From positions 1,488,001 through 1,552,000 of the forward strand of contig NC_014962.1 in NCBI RefSeq assembly GCF_000186345.1: a stretch of DNA of 64,000 bases, written 5' to 3'. This document shows, one piece after another, positions 28,589-38,315 of this stretch. Numbering within the stretch: the stretch's first letter is position 1; every line of letters starts with the position of its first letter. The translations under genes and the position numbers were made by a program. The stretch is from Isosphaera pallida ATCC 43644 (GTDB taxonomy: Bacteria; Planctomycetota; Planctomycetia; Isosphaerales; Isosphaeraceae). Below the pieces are notes generated by a model. It did no database searches and was not told the DNA's origin. It was given only the letters and a program-made list of their open reading frames with translations.

Positions 28589-30391
28589 ATGAGCGCGAAG
28601 GATCAACCGAGCAAGGTGGAGGAAGTCAAGGAGGCCAGCAACTACCTCCGCGGGTTTGTGGCCGAGGAGGCGTTCAACGGTCTGCCGAATTACAGCGAGG
28701 AAGCCTACAACATCCTGAAGTTTCATGGGTCGTATCAGCAGGACGACCGGGATGTGCGGGTCGAGCGTAAGAAGGCCGGCCTGGACAAGGCCTACTCGAT
28801 GATGATTCGGTCGCGGATTCCCGGCGGCAAGATCACTGCCGAGCAATACCTCGAACACGACCGCCTGGCGATGGAGTTGGGCAACCGAACGCTTCGTATC
28901 ACCACCCGGCAATCGTTTCAGCTTCACGGGGTGCTCAAAAACGACCTCCCCACGGTCATCCGTCGCATCAATGAGGTTCTGCTTTCCACCCTGGCGGCCT
29001 GCGGCGACGTGGAACGGAACGTGTTGAGCTGTCCGGCGCCGATTCGGGACGACATCCGGGATCGAATGCAAGCCGACGCGGATCTGTTCGCGTCCCACTT
29101 CGCGCCCCGCACCAACTCGTACTGGGAGTTGTGGCTGGATGGCGAGAAAATCGACAATCCCCTCCTTCCCCAACCCCGGCCCACCTTGATCCCCACCCCG
29201 GCGGATACCGAGGTCGAACCCATCTATGGCCGTCATTACCTACCGCGTAAGTTCAAAACCGCCTTCTCACTGCCATTCGATAATTGTACAGATGTTTATG
29301 CAAATGACCTCGGCTTTTTGGCGGTGATTGAGGCTGGCCAACTTGTCGGTTACAACGTTCTGGTCGGCGGCGGTCTGGGCACGACCCCGAGCAACAAAAA
29401 CACCTTCCCCCACTTGGGCAAAGATCTCTGTTTTGTGACCCGCGAGGGGGTGCTGGAGATTGGCGAGGCGGTCATCAAGGCGTACCGCGACCTGGGCAAC
29501 CGCGCCGATCGCAAGCGTGCGCGGATCAAGTATCTGGTGGCCGACCTAGGCATCGACGCCTTCCGGTCCAAAGTCGAGGAGTACCTCGGACATCCAACGG
29601 AACCGCCGCGTCCCAACCCCGTCACGGGGGTGGACGACCACATGGGTTGGCACGAACAGGGGGACGGCAAGCTGTTCTTGGGGATTCCAATTGAGAACGG
29701 CCGAGTGCGTGATGTCGGTGCGCTGCGTTTAGCCACAGCGCTTCGGACTTTATTCCAAACCTACAAGATGCCTGCACGGTTGACCTGTCAGCAGTCGATC
29801 CTGCTTTGCGACCTCGACCCTGCATGGCGGGACGAGATCAATCAACTCCTCGCGGATCACGGGGTAGCGAGGGTTGAGACGATTTCGACGGTTCGGCGTT
29901 GGGCGATGGCTTGTCCGGCGATGCCGACCTGTGGCTTGGCCGTTACCGAGAGTGAGCGGGTGCTACCCCGCTTGCTGGACCAGTTGGAACAGCGTCTGGC
30001 CGAGTTGGGCTTGGCCGACGAAGTGTTTACCGTGCGGATGACCGGCTGCCCCAACGGTTGCGCTCGGCCCTACAACGCTGATATCGGCTTGGTGGGACGC
30101 TCTGCTGGCAAAGCCAAGCCGGGTGACGAAGGCCCGGTGGCCGGCACCTACACGCTGTTCCTGGGCGGCAGCCTCGTTGGCCATCGTTTGGCCAGTCTCT
30201 ACAAGGATTACGTGCCGTTCGATCGCCTGGTAGACGAGTTGACCCCGATCTTCGCCCGCTTCAAAACCGATCGGCAACCCAACGAGACCTTCGGCGACTT
30301 CTGCGATCGCCTGGGAGTCGAACGCTTGGCCGCGATTGTCGCGGAGGCTGAAGCCAACGGGAGCGCCAACGGAACGGCCCGGACCTCGTAA
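28589..30391 (+). CDS. cysI: Assimilatory sulfite reductase hemoprotein (siroheme/4Fe-4S)
   Basis: The 600-residue protein belongs to the nitrite/sulfite reductase family: two ferredoxin-like half domains, RTLRITTRQSFQLHGVLK in the first, and GYNVLVGGGLG. The coupled siroheme and [4Fe-4S] cysteines are all present: MACPAMPTCGLA (Cys-x5-Cys) and MTGCPNGCARPYNADIG (Cys-x3-Cys). It reduces sulfite to sulfide with six electrons for cysteine synthesis. No flavoprotein CysJ is adjacent, so ferredoxin or a distant partner may donate electrons. A ferredoxin-nitrite reductase role cannot be fully excluded. Confidence 0.88.
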   Translation: MSAKDQPSKVEEVKEASNYLRGFVAEEAFNGLPNYSEEAYNILKFHGSYQQDDRDVRVERKKAGLDKAYSMMIRSRIPGGKITAEQYLEHDRLAMELGNRTLRITTRQSFQLHGVLKNDLPTVIRRINEVLLSTLAACGDVERNVLSCPAPIRDDIRDRMQADADLFASHFAPRTNSYWELWLDGEKIDNPLLPQPRPTLIPTPADTEVEPIYGRHYLPRKFKTAFSLPFDNCTDVYANDLGFLAVIEAGQLVGYNVLVGGGLGTTPSNKNTFPHLGKDLCFVTREGVLEIGEAVIKAYRDLGNRADRKRARIKYLVADLGIDAFRSKVEEYLGHPTEPPRPNPVTGVDDHMGWHEQGDGKLFLGIPIENGRVRDVGALRLATALRTLFQTYKMPARLTCQQSILLCDLDPAWRDEINQLLADHGVARVETISTVRRWAMACPAMPTCGLAVTESERVLPRLLDQLEQRLAELGLADEVFTVRMTGCPNGCARPYNADIGLVGRSAGKAKPGDEGPVAGTYTLFLGGSLVGHRLASLYKDYVPFDRLVDELTPIFARFKTDRQPNETFGDFCDRLGVERLAAIVAEAEANGSANGTARTS

Positions 30392-30695
30392 GCGTGGAGT
30401 CGCCTCCACCTTACCTTGAGCCGCCCGGAATGGACGGGAGCAACCGTGTCCACCTCCCCTTGTGGACGATGAAACCCACCCATTCCGGCACGGCCTCAAC
30501 CCCGTGGCGTTACGGTCACGTGATCCAGCATCACTTGATCTTGATCGATTAATTCATTCGCTCTAGCGGAACCGTTTCTTCGAACGCCGCGGTGGTCAAA
30601 CGGGTCCAGTTCGACCGAGGGACGCAACGGCTCCCGCCAACCACCCGGAGCTTCCCTTTCAGATCTTCATTCAATCGCTCTCTCGGTCGATATCA
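30392..30695. other. 304-bp convergent gap between cysI and fhs with small hairpins
   Basis: Immediately after the cysI stop, gtggag (30394-30399), loop tcgc and ctccac (30404-30409) form a perfect six-pair hairpin. A second, gtccac/gtggac, lies at 30448-30467. Neither has a T-run, so termination is only a guess. No gene seen. Confidence 0.45.
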
Positions 30696-32345
30696 TCATG
30701 TCAAACCAGTGATTCGACCATGTTCGTCCACGTCGATTCGTTCGGCGGCAGGTCGGGCGGGTAGTCCTGGCATCCGCAGCAGGTCGCCCGTGAGAGCGAC
30801 GAGAAAGCCCGCCCCGCGGGCGAATTCGATGTCGCGCACTGTGATGGTAAACCCCTTGGGGCGACCACGCAGTTTGGGGTTGTCCGACAGCGAATCCTGA
30901 GTCTTGGCCATGCAGATTGGCAAATGAGCATCGCCCAGTTGCCGCGCTTTGGCGAGTTTCGCCGCAGCGGCCGGAGTGATCGTGACGCCGTCCGCTCCGT
31001 AAATCGCCCTGGCGATTGTTTCAATTTTGGCCACCGGGTCGGCATCCACCGGGTAAAGCGTGCGCAATGCGGTCTCAAAGGTGGCGGCTTCGACCACCTT
31101 CTCCGCGAGTTCGATCGCACCCGCGCCGCCTTGGCCGAACACATCGGCCACAGCAATGGGAACGCCACGCGACTCGACGCGACGAATCACCGCGTCGAAC
31201 TCCTTTTGGGTATCGGAGGGGAACCGATTGATCGACACCACGACCGGTTTACCGAAGTGAGCGGCTGCGTCGAGATGGGCTTCGAGGTTGTCCAAACCAC
31301 GCTCGACCGCCTCGACGTCGGGGCGATCGAGGTCATCCAGCGCTTGGCCACCGTGCATCTTCAACGCGCGAATGGTGGCGACCAGAACCACAGCAGCGGG
31401 ATTGAGCTTGGCCTGTCGGCACTTAAGGTTGAAGAATTTCTCAGCTCCTAGGTCAAAGGCGAATCCGGCCTCGGTGACGGCGTATTCACCCAAGGCCAGC
31501 GCCATGCGGGTAGCCAGCACCGAGTTGCAACCATGTGCGATATTGGCAAACGGGCCGCCGTGGACCAAGGCGGGAGTTCCTTCGCGCGATTGGACCAAGT
31601 TGGGCAGTATCGCCTCGTTGAGAATCGCTGTCATGGCTCCGACCACTCTGGTCTCGGCCGCCGTGACCGGCTCGCCTTCGGGGGTGAAGCCGATTAGGAT
31701 CCGCTCCAGACGCGCCCGCAGATCTGCCCGGCTTTCCGCCAGACAAAGGATCGCCATAATCTCACTTGCAGCGGTGATGTCGAAACCGCTTTCGCGGGGC
31801 ACCCCTTGCAATTTGCCGCCCAGACCCAGCACAATCGACCGCAACGCCCGATCATTGGTGTCCAGAGTTCGCTTCCAAAGCACTTGACGAGGATCGAGCG
31901 TGGTCTGGCGAAAATGCAAGCGATTGTCAATGGTCGCGGCCAGCAGGTTGTGCGCGGCGGCAATGGCGTGGAAGTCGCCGGTCAAACCCAAATTGATCGC
32001 GTCGGAGGGTTCCAAGCGACTTGCTCCTCCGCCGGTGGCCCCCCCCTTGCGGCCGAAGACCGGACCCATTGAGGGTTGCCGAAGCGCCAAAATCGAGCGT
32101 TTGCCGATTTTGCGCAACCCTTGAGCCAGACCGATCGAGGTGGTGGTTTTGCCTTCACCCGCTGGAGTCGGCGTGATGGCTGACACCAAAATCAGCTTGC
32201 CGCCGGCGGGACGTTGGGCCAACACCTCCAGTTTGACCTTGGCTTTATCCCGGCCATAGGGTTCCCAAAGTTCGGGCGCGAGGTCCAAATCACGTGCCAC
32301 CGCCTCAATCGGACGCAAACCCGGCGACAGTTCAACAGCAGGCAT
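30696..32345 (-). CDS. fhs: Formate-tetrahydrofolate ligase
   Basis: The 549-residue enzyme makes 10-formyl-THF from formate, THF and ATP. The motif ITPTPAGEGKTTTSIGLAQGL is the ATP-binding P-loop. KGGATGGGASRL, NLGLTGDFHAIAAAHNLLAA, GGPFANIAHGCNS and a C-terminal MPGLPARPAAERIDVD are all classic. Length matches the family (about 555). It supplies one-carbon units for purines and serine; no other folate gene is adjacent. The gene is monocistronic, with 203 bases to the GTPase gene upstream. Confidence 0.96.
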   Translation of the reverse strand: MPAVELSPGLRPIEAVARDLDLAPELWEPYGRDKAKVKLEVLAQRPAGGKLILVSAITPTPAGEGKTTTSIGLAQGLRKIGKRSILALRQPSMGPVFGRKGGATGGGASRLEPSDAINLGLTGDFHAIAAAHNLLAATIDNRLHFRQTTLDPRQVLWKRTLDTNDRALRSIVLGLGGKLQGVPRESGFDITAASEIMAILCLAESRADLRARLERILIGFTPEGEPVTAAETRVVGAMTAILNEAILPNLVQSREGTPALVHGGPFANIAHGCNSVLATRMALALGEYAVTEAGFAFDLGAEKFFNLKCRQAKLNPAAVVLVATIRALKMHGGQALDDLDRPDVEAVERGLDNLEAHLDAAAHFGKPVVVSINRFPSDTQKEFDAVIRRVESRGVPIAVADVFGQGGAGAIELAEKVVEAATFETALRTLYPVDADPVAKIETIARAIYGADGVTITPAAAAKLAKARQLGDAHLPICMAKTQDSLSDNPKLRGRPKGFTITVRDIEFARGAGFLVALTGDLLRMPGLPARPAAERIDVDEHGRITGLT

Positions 32346-32548
32346 CGGTCAGCTCGTTTTCTCAACCCGGCACCGCGATGGACACCAGGAACCTTGGTTT
32401 GAGAGACCAGGGGGCGATCGTTGCGGACTCGGCTTCAAATGGGGACTCGTCACCCGGACGATCGCCGCTTTGTCACTTGAACCGTCATCATAGCGATTCG
32501 ATTCCTCTGCGTCGAATCGCCTTCCCGACCGATCAGGTTCTTCGGAGA

Positions 32549-34258
32549 TTATGGCCGACGGTGTTTCAGCTGATCCAGCATCACCACGGGCGACGAGGCC
32601 AGCAGGGTTTGGAATGTTTTCCGCGCCTGCTGAGCGGCACTCAAGGCCGCGCTGGCCATCACCCGCCCTGCGTTGACGGTTTGCTCCCAGACCATTGACC
32701 ACTTGCGTTCGTCCTGGAAGGCTTCCATAACCCGACTCATCCGGTTGCTCCTACCCTCGGCGTCCAGAATGTGCCACACGGTCGGCCAAAGCGCTTCCCG
32801 AACATTGTAGGGTGGTCGAGTGTCCAAGCGAACCGGAACGATCCGCTCGGGTGGGAGGTCGAGGTCTTGAGAAACCGCCTCGACAACAGCGCGGATAGTT
32901 TGGGCTTTGGTTGTGTTGGGGAGGTTGAGGTCGTAAGGCGGATTCCATTCCCGGAAGGGTCGCACCAGATCGATCTTGGTCAGCGCGACCAAAATTGGGA
33001 TGGGATGACGCGCCGGATTGGCGGCGAGCTCAGCGCGGGCCGCATCGATCCAGCGGCGTTCCGCGGAGCGGTCGGCCATGTTGGCCGGGCAGACCAGAAT
33101 CACCGCGTCGGCCTGTCGAATCGCTTCCAACGTAGCCAGGAACGATTCGGAGCGTTCCTCCCCCAGTCCCTCGTTGAGTCCGGCGGTGTCGTAAATCAAC
33201 GCCGTCTCCTCGTTGGAAACCCGCTGCGATTCCGCGGGGTTGATGTTTGGCGAGTGGTTCTCGGGTTGGGTGAGGATCAAACGATAGGGAACCACGCCCT
33301 TGGTGCCACGCACTGGGTCGGCCACCGCTTTCAGTTCGCCCGCCAAGGCGTTAACTAGGCTGGACTTGCCCGCACCCCGGGTTCCTACCAGTACGATCCG
33401 GAACGGTTCGGCCAACGTCGCCCGCTCGCGCGCGGCGATGGTTTGAACCGCTTCGACTGTCGGACGCGATTGTGTTCCAACTAAGGCGGGATCCTCGGGG
33501 GCGACTCCGAAATCGAATCGGCCGCTGTAAAGATCAATCGCATATTGGCCTGTTTGCCGCACTACATATTTGAGTGCCGATTTTTTGGCTTCGCCGATCA
33601 ATGGCCACACCACCTGTTGACTGATCAGGTTGCCCGCCTCACGTACCAACGCGCGATAGGGATTCATGGCGAAGCTGCCCAGACGGTACAGGTCGTAAGC
33701 GTTTTTCCCGTGGGTGGCCAAACCGCCCAGTCCTTTGAGGTCGGCGATCGTCAACAGATGCGAGCCGGGCACGGTCGAAAGGATCATCGCGTTGACGTCG
33801 GCGGCCACCCGTTCAACGATCTTGAGCAGGGCGGGAATCGGCACCTCCAACTCGGGATGGGATGAGTCGGGGTGAAAGGTTTGCGCCACAGCCCGAATCG
33901 TCTCCAGCATCAACGGAGCAGCGTCGTTGGGTTCCACCACGTTGAGTTCGCCCCGATCGATTCGCTCTTCAATCCGTCGAATCGCTTCCCAGGCGGTTTT
34001 TCCTCGGGGACACCATTCGGGAGCCGGTTGGACCAGCTCGGCGGCCAAGCGCAATCGCCGTCCCGCCAACCAACGCAACCCCCACCAGCCCAGGGTCGTC
34101 AGCACCGCCGAACCAATCGCCCAGGGCCATATCCAATGATGTTCCACTAGCCAGAAGAAGCCAGCGGTTATCAGAATCGCCGTGGGCAACGCCAGCGGCA
34201 AACCCGCCAGCAACCAACGCCAGGGACTTCCAAGCAACTGCTTGACCGGATTGTTCAT
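32549..34258 (-). CDS. Membrane-anchored GTPase (first of a GTPase pair)
   Basis: The 569-residue protein has two N-terminal membrane helices at about 16-38 and 42-62. A helical linker of about 220 residues precedes a GTPase domain: G1 VGTRGAGKSSLVNAL at about 295, G3 YDTAGLNEG, and G4 LVALTKIDLVRP. The G domain resembles the Era/YcjX-like families of membrane stress GTPases, and the N-terminal arrangement is unlike any named family I can recall. It follows the DUF697 GTPase after 36 bases on the same strand, so they are one operon and may form a heteromeric complex at the membrane. Function unknown. Confidence 0.8.
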   Translation of the reverse strand: MNNPVKQLLGSPWRWLLAGLPLALPTAILITAGFFWLVEHHWIWPWAIGSAVLTTLGWWGLRWLAGRRLRLAAELVQPAPEWCPRGKTAWEAIRRIEERIDRGELNVVEPNDAAPLMLETIRAVAQTFHPDSSHPELEVPIPALLKIVERVAADVNAMILSTVPGSHLLTIADLKGLGGLATHGKNAYDLYRLGSFAMNPYRALVREAGNLISQQVVWPLIGEAKKSALKYVVRQTGQYAIDLYSGRFDFGVAPEDPALVGTQSRPTVEAVQTIAARERATLAEPFRIVLVGTRGAGKSSLVNALAGELKAVADPVRGTKGVVPYRLILTQPENHSPNINPAESQRVSNEETALIYDTAGLNEGLGEERSESFLATLEAIRQADAVILVCPANMADRSAERRWIDAARAELAANPARHPIPILVALTKIDLVRPFREWNPPYDLNLPNTTKAQTIRAVVEAVSQDLDLPPERIVPVRLDTRPPYNVREALWPTVWHILDAEGRSNRMSRVMEAFQDERKWSMVWEQTVNAGRVMASAALSAAQQARKTFQTLLASSPVVMLDQLKHRRP

Positions 34259-34294
34259 TGGTGGGTCTCGTCATGGATCAAGCCGCGAATCGGT

Positions 34295-35584
34295 TCAGCA
34301 TCTTCGGCTCGACTTGAGGTAGTCTGCCATTTTGACCTTGCCTCGTTCGAGTTCACGTCGATACAGTTCTCGAAACAGTTGAGAGTTGGGGAGTTCGCCT
34401 CGTTCCAATGCCTCGAAGTAAGCGCAAAGGGTGTAACCCAGCGCGAAGGTGACGGTGGCGGCCATCGTGGCGGAGACCGCCGAACCCAGGCCGGGGATGA
34501 CCTTGAGCAGTTCGCGCGCGCCAAGACGTCCCAAAAAGCCTACTCCCAATGCGGCGGCCAGTTCACCCAGACGAGCGGGGGTCATGGGGCGGTTGTAAAG
34601 CCGAGCCAGATCGTAAGCCAGACGGGTTTGGATCGACAACAACGCCGGAGTGCCCAGGTAGGGAATTGGCATGGCCGCGGCCGCTGCGGCCGCGGCCGCA
34701 TGCGCGATGATGCGGGGGTGGGCGCGGCGGCGGCGGTCATCCAAGCGCTCGTGGGCGTCCTGTTCCAGGATCGTCCGCAAGCCCATCGGCAGGGTCTCCT
34801 CGATCGCTTTCCACAGCGCGGGCAGACGGTAATCCACTGGCGTGAATCCATCCTCCTCCCGTGTCAGATCGACCGCGACGTAGGTCAAATCCGGGCCGAG
34901 TTCGGCGAACTCCGCGCGTTGGGCGGTGAGGCTTCGAGCCAGATCGCTTGGGATCTCGGAGGGCCAGGGAACCTGGTCGAAGACCTCTTGAGGAGGATGA
35001 TTCATGCCGTGGGGATAGCCTTCGTGGAGGTTGGTTTGAACCACCAGAATCGGCCAGTTGGGTCGCGCACGCCGGATCATCCGCGCGGCTTCAAGAACCG
35101 CGCGCTGGTTGGGATCCATCGCCTTGACCACAATCATCAAGAGGTGCGCTTGGTCCTGAAATTGTCGAAGATCGTCGGTAGGATCGTAGTGGATTTCGCC
35201 CAACCCCCGGGTGTCCAAAAACCGAATCAGCGGTGTTGTCTCATTGGGAAAGTGATAGATCGAGGCGGTGCGGGTGCAAGGTTGGAAGCCGTTGCCGATC
35301 TCGGCGCGTGTCGAGCCGGTCAACGCCCGCACGATCGAGGTCTTGCCCGATTGGGTTTTGCCTAGCAGCCAAACCACCGGGATGGCCATATGCGTCTGGG
35401 CTTGACGCAACGCCTCCAGAAAACGTTCTTCTTCTTGGACCTCGCTCGTGGTTCCCTCTTGATTGAGCGAACCCAGATGAGCTTCGGACCGGGCCGCGGC
35501 GTCGCCGGCCTCGACTTCGCGGTTTGTCAAACGCCCCGTCACGTTGTGCCACGCCGATTCAACCCACCCTTTGAAGTTGGTCAT
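34295..35584 (-). CDS. GTPase with C-terminal DUF697 domain (second of a GTPase pair)
   Basis: The 429-residue protein has G1 LLGKTQSGKTSIVRALTG near residue 80, G3 FLDTRGLGE and a weakened G4 (VVQTNLHEG instead of NKxD). The C-terminal half is a DUF697/YcjF-like module with hydrophobic hairpins (MPIPYLGTPALLSIQTRLA, ARELLKVIPGLGSAVSATMAA). A nine-alanine run bridges the two parts. DUF697 proteins associate with membranes and are often encoded beside YcjX-like GTPases, as here. It is the first gene of the pair. The degenerate G4 implies altered nucleotide specificity or a regulatory subunit role. Confidence 0.8.
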   Translation of the reverse strand: MTNFKGWVESAWHNVTGRLTNREVEAGDAAARSEAHLGSLNQEGTTSEVQEEERFLEALRQAQTHMAIPVVWLLGKTQSGKTSIVRALTGSTRAEIGNGFQPCTRTASIYHFPNETTPLIRFLDTRGLGEIHYDPTDDLRQFQDQAHLLMIVVKAMDPNQRAVLEAARMIRRARPNWPILVVQTNLHEGYPHGMNHPPQEVFDQVPWPSEIPSDLARSLTAQRAEFAELGPDLTYVAVDLTREEDGFTPVDYRLPALWKAIEETLPMGLRTILEQDAHERLDDRRRRAHPRIIAHAAAAAAAAAMPIPYLGTPALLSIQTRLAYDLARLYNRPMTPARLGELAAALGVGFLGRLGARELLKVIPGLGSAVSATMAATVTFALGYTLCAYFEALERGELPNSQLFRELYRRELERGKVKMADYLKSSRRC

Positions 35585-35676
35585 CGAGCCGCCCCTGTCT
35601 TGAGCTTCAAGTGCAACCCAACCCCGTTGGTTCCTCTCACCATCAACCGATCTGGTGTTCCCTTTTCGCTCCCAAA

Positions 35677-37161
35677 TTAGGGGGAGGAAGTTGCCTTCGG
35701 CAAGTTGCTCTCGTCCGGTAATTCGACCGAACTCGGTTCAGATTCTCCCGCAGACGATTGGAATTTTTGAGGGACTGTCGATCTCCGGTCGGGCTGCAAA
35801 CCGGGTTCCAGTGGAATGGTCGCGCCGTGGGGATCCGCGTCAATCGAGCCGGACCCCAATTCGGCCAAAATCTGCCGTTGGAGGTCGGGCCCCAGATAAT
35901 GCTCGGCCTCCTCGGCCGGGTCGTGAAGGTGATCCAGCGGCAGGTCGAAATGACGGTCGAGGTAGGACTCCCAAAGACGATGCGCCCGCACCTGAGCTTC
36001 GCCGGCCTCACGTCCGCCTTGGGTGAGATGGAGAGCGTCCCCTTCGCCGCGTCGCACCTGCCCCTGGCGAATCAGCCGCCCCAGCGCGTTGCGCAGAGCC
36101 GATCCGCCTGCTGTGGCCCGGTCGGGTAACTCCGAAACCCGCGCGATTCGGCCACGCTCGTCGGCTCGATAAAGCCAGGCCAGCACGTCCTCGTCGGCAA
36201 TCCGCGCGGCCAAACGCACTCGACGCCACACCCGCGCGACCACTCCCTGGGAAGGCGAACCCACCACCGCCAAGGCGAAGAACCCCCCCGCGACTCCGGC
36301 GGTCATTCCAGCCATGTTGGTGTCCAGCGCCGCGGCCAGCACAAAACCGCCCACCGCGCTGAAAGCCCCCACGAAACAAGCAAGGATTATCATCATCTCT
36401 AACCGAGATGTAAGTAATCGAGCGCACGCAGCTGGCACAATCAGCATCGCTACCACAAGGATTGACCCCACCGCCTCGAAGGAGGCGACCGTCGTGGCGG
36501 CGGTGACAACCAAAAACGCCCGATGGATACGTTCAACATTCAAGCCGGCGGCCGCGGCGTGGCCAGGATCGAACGAGGTCCAAACTAATTCGTTCCAGGC
36601 CCGCGACACCAGGATCAGTGTGGCGCAGAGCGCCAGCAGGGGGGCAAACAACGCGCGGGGAACACTCCAGGTTCCACCACCCGGCCAGGGTAGACTGATT
36701 CGTTCCAGCGAGGTTAATTCGATTGAACCATAAAGGACACATCCAGGGTCGAGATCGACGTTGTCGGCATAAGCATGGATGAGTACCACGCCGAGAGCGA
36801 ACATGGTCGTGAAGACGATTCCCAAGCTGGCGTCGTCCCGAACCCGTCCCGTGGAGGCGAGGGCGCGACTGGCCCAGGCGGTGAAGAGACCGGCTAGGGT
36901 CGCCCCAATGAACATCGGCCCCGAGGCGATGCGACCGGCCAAGAGGAAGGCGACCACCAGACCCGGCAGAACCGCGTGCGAGATCGCGTCTCCCAACAGA
37001 CTCATCCGCCTCACGACCAAAAAGCAACCCAGAATCGCGCAGGAGAGATTCACCGTCAACGCCACTGCTAAGGTCCAAGCGACGGTGATCGGATCGATGT
37101 CCCACCAATTGGTTCCATCCCCTTGCGCCAGCGCGGACCACGTCGCGTTTCCAAAGGTCAT
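35677..37161 (-). CDS. Metal ABC transporter permease fused to a DtxR/MntR-like regulator domain
   Basis: The 494-residue protein has residues 1-305 as an ABC-3 family permease for Mn/Zn/Fe (CAILGCFLVVRRMSLLGDAISHAVLPG, then the late block FEAVGSILVVAMLIVPAACARLL). Residues 315-450 match DtxR: a winged-helix part (LRNALGRLIRQGQVRRGEGDALHLTQGG), the dimerisation/metal helix HRLWESYLDRHFDLPLDHLHDPAEEAEHYL with His, His, Glu and His ligands, and DPHGATIP. The tail is unconserved. It is the last gene of a four-gene operon and overlaps the upstream permease by ATGA. The domain may sense the imported metal at the membrane or regulate the operon. An operator-like site precedes the operon. Confidence 0.88.
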   Translation of the reverse strand: MTFGNATWSALAQGDGTNWWDIDPITVAWTLAVALTVNLSCAILGCFLVVRRMSLLGDAISHAVLPGLVVAFLLAGRIASGPMFIGATLAGLFTAWASRALASTGRVRDDASLGIVFTTMFALGVVLIHAYADNVDLDPGCVLYGSIELTSLERISLPWPGGGTWSVPRALFAPLLALCATLILVSRAWNELVWTSFDPGHAAAAGLNVERIHRAFLVVTAATTVASFEAVGSILVVAMLIVPAACARLLTSRLEMMIILACFVGAFSAVGGFVLAAALDTNMAGMTAGVAGGFFALAVVGSPSQGVVARVWRRVRLAARIADEDVLAWLYRADERGRIARVSELPDRATAGGSALRNALGRLIRQGQVRRGEGDALHLTQGGREAGEAQVRAHRLWESYLDRHFDLPLDHLHDPAEEAEHYLGPDLQRQILAELGSGSIDADPHGATIPLEPGLQPDRRSTVPQKFQSSAGESEPSSVELPDESNLPKATSSP

Positions 37162-38315
37162 GATCGCGCCTCCTGAGTCTCCTCACGGACCAGATCGAGG
37201 CGAACTCGCTCCGCCAACGCGGCGAACTCCTCTGGTGAAAGGAGGCGTTCGAGACGTAGAGAGTTCAAATCCTCAAGGTCGTTTAGCATTTGGGGATGGC
37301 GTTCGAAGAACGCGCGTATCATCGCTCGGTTGAATCGGGGGTCGGTGATTTTAAGGGCTTGGGTTTGGCACCACGCGCGCCAGCGGGTCGTCAACAGCCC
37401 ACGGCGAGGCGCGAGGAGGAGCGAGAGCAGGAACAGACCAGCGCCGCTGAGGACAACCGTGGGGCCTGCGGGTAAATTCAACGCCGCGCTGGTCAACGCG
37501 CCGCTGGCCGAGGCGACCGCACCCAGGCTGGCGGCAACCAGCAACACGATTTCCAAGCGGTCCGACCAAAGGCGGGCCGAGGCGGCCGGAATAATCAGCA
37601 ACGCGGCCATCATGACCACGCCCACCGCCGGCAGCCCCACGATCACCGTCAACGCCGTCAAGCTCGTCATCGCTAGATCGAGCGTGGTGGTGGGCAAGCC
37701 CACCGCCCGAGCGAATCCCTCGTCGAACGCCACCATGAGGAACTCTTTGAACATCAATCCCACTAACAACGCGCTGATCAACGCGACCACCGCGATGACC
37801 AGAAGGTCAGACATCAAGATCCCAGCGGTTTTTCCCAGGATGTACGACTCCAACCCCGCCTTGGCTCCACCCGCGGCGTTGTTCTGGATGAGACGGCTCA
37901 TCACAATGCCCACTCCGAAGAACACGCTCAGGACCACACCAAGTCCCGCGTCGTCGGGCAATCGTGTCCAGCGTTTGAGGAACGCGAGAACCAGCAGACC
38001 CAGGCAACCGGTCAAGAGCGCCCCGAGCAGCATGGGGCCGACCGCGCGACCGCCCGCGACCCAAAACCCCAGGCAGACGCCGGGCAAAGCGGCGTGGGCC
38101 AGGGCGTCGCCCATGAGCGAGCGGCCCCGCAACACGGCAAACGTGCCTACCATGCCGGCGTTGGCTCCCAGCAAGCCCACTCCGCCCAGCACCACCCAGG
38201 TGTTGTAACTCGTCAACCAGTCGAGCGAGTTGGATGCGTTCATCGTGCTTGCGGAAACTCCGGTGACTGGTACGGGCCCAAGCAACATAGGGGGGGATGT
38301 GATGAGTCGCGTCAC
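37158..38315 (-). CDS. Metal ABC transporter permease
   Basis: The 385-residue ABC-3 permease (ZnuB/MntB/TroC type) has [24 protein letters not shown], a run of eight or nine membrane helices and [25 protein letters not shown]. The C-terminal 80 residues are cytosolic and helical. The first in-frame start is GTG 38315, overlapping the ATPase stop; ATG 38243 is an alternative closer to the conserved part. It forms the translocation pore with the fused permease encoded downstream. Confidence 0.9.
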   Translation of the reverse strand: MTRLITSPPMLLGPVPVTGVSASTMNASNSLDWLTSYNTWVVLGGVGLLGANAGMVGTFAVLRGRSLMGDALAHAALPGVCLGFWVAGGRAVGPMLLGALLTGCLGLLVLAFLKRWTRLPDDAGLGVVLSVFFGVGIVMSRLIQNNAAGGAKAGLESYILGKTAGILMSDLLVIAVVALISALLVGLMFKEFLMVAFDEGFARAVGLPTTTLDLAMTSLTALTVIVGLPAVGVVMMAALLIIPAASARLWSDRLEIVLLVAASLGAVASASGALTSAALNLPAGPTVVLSGAGLFLLSLLLAPRRGLLTTRWRAWCQTQALKITDPRFNRAMIRAFFERHPQMLNDLEDLNSLRLERLLSPEEFAALAERVRLDLVREETQEARS

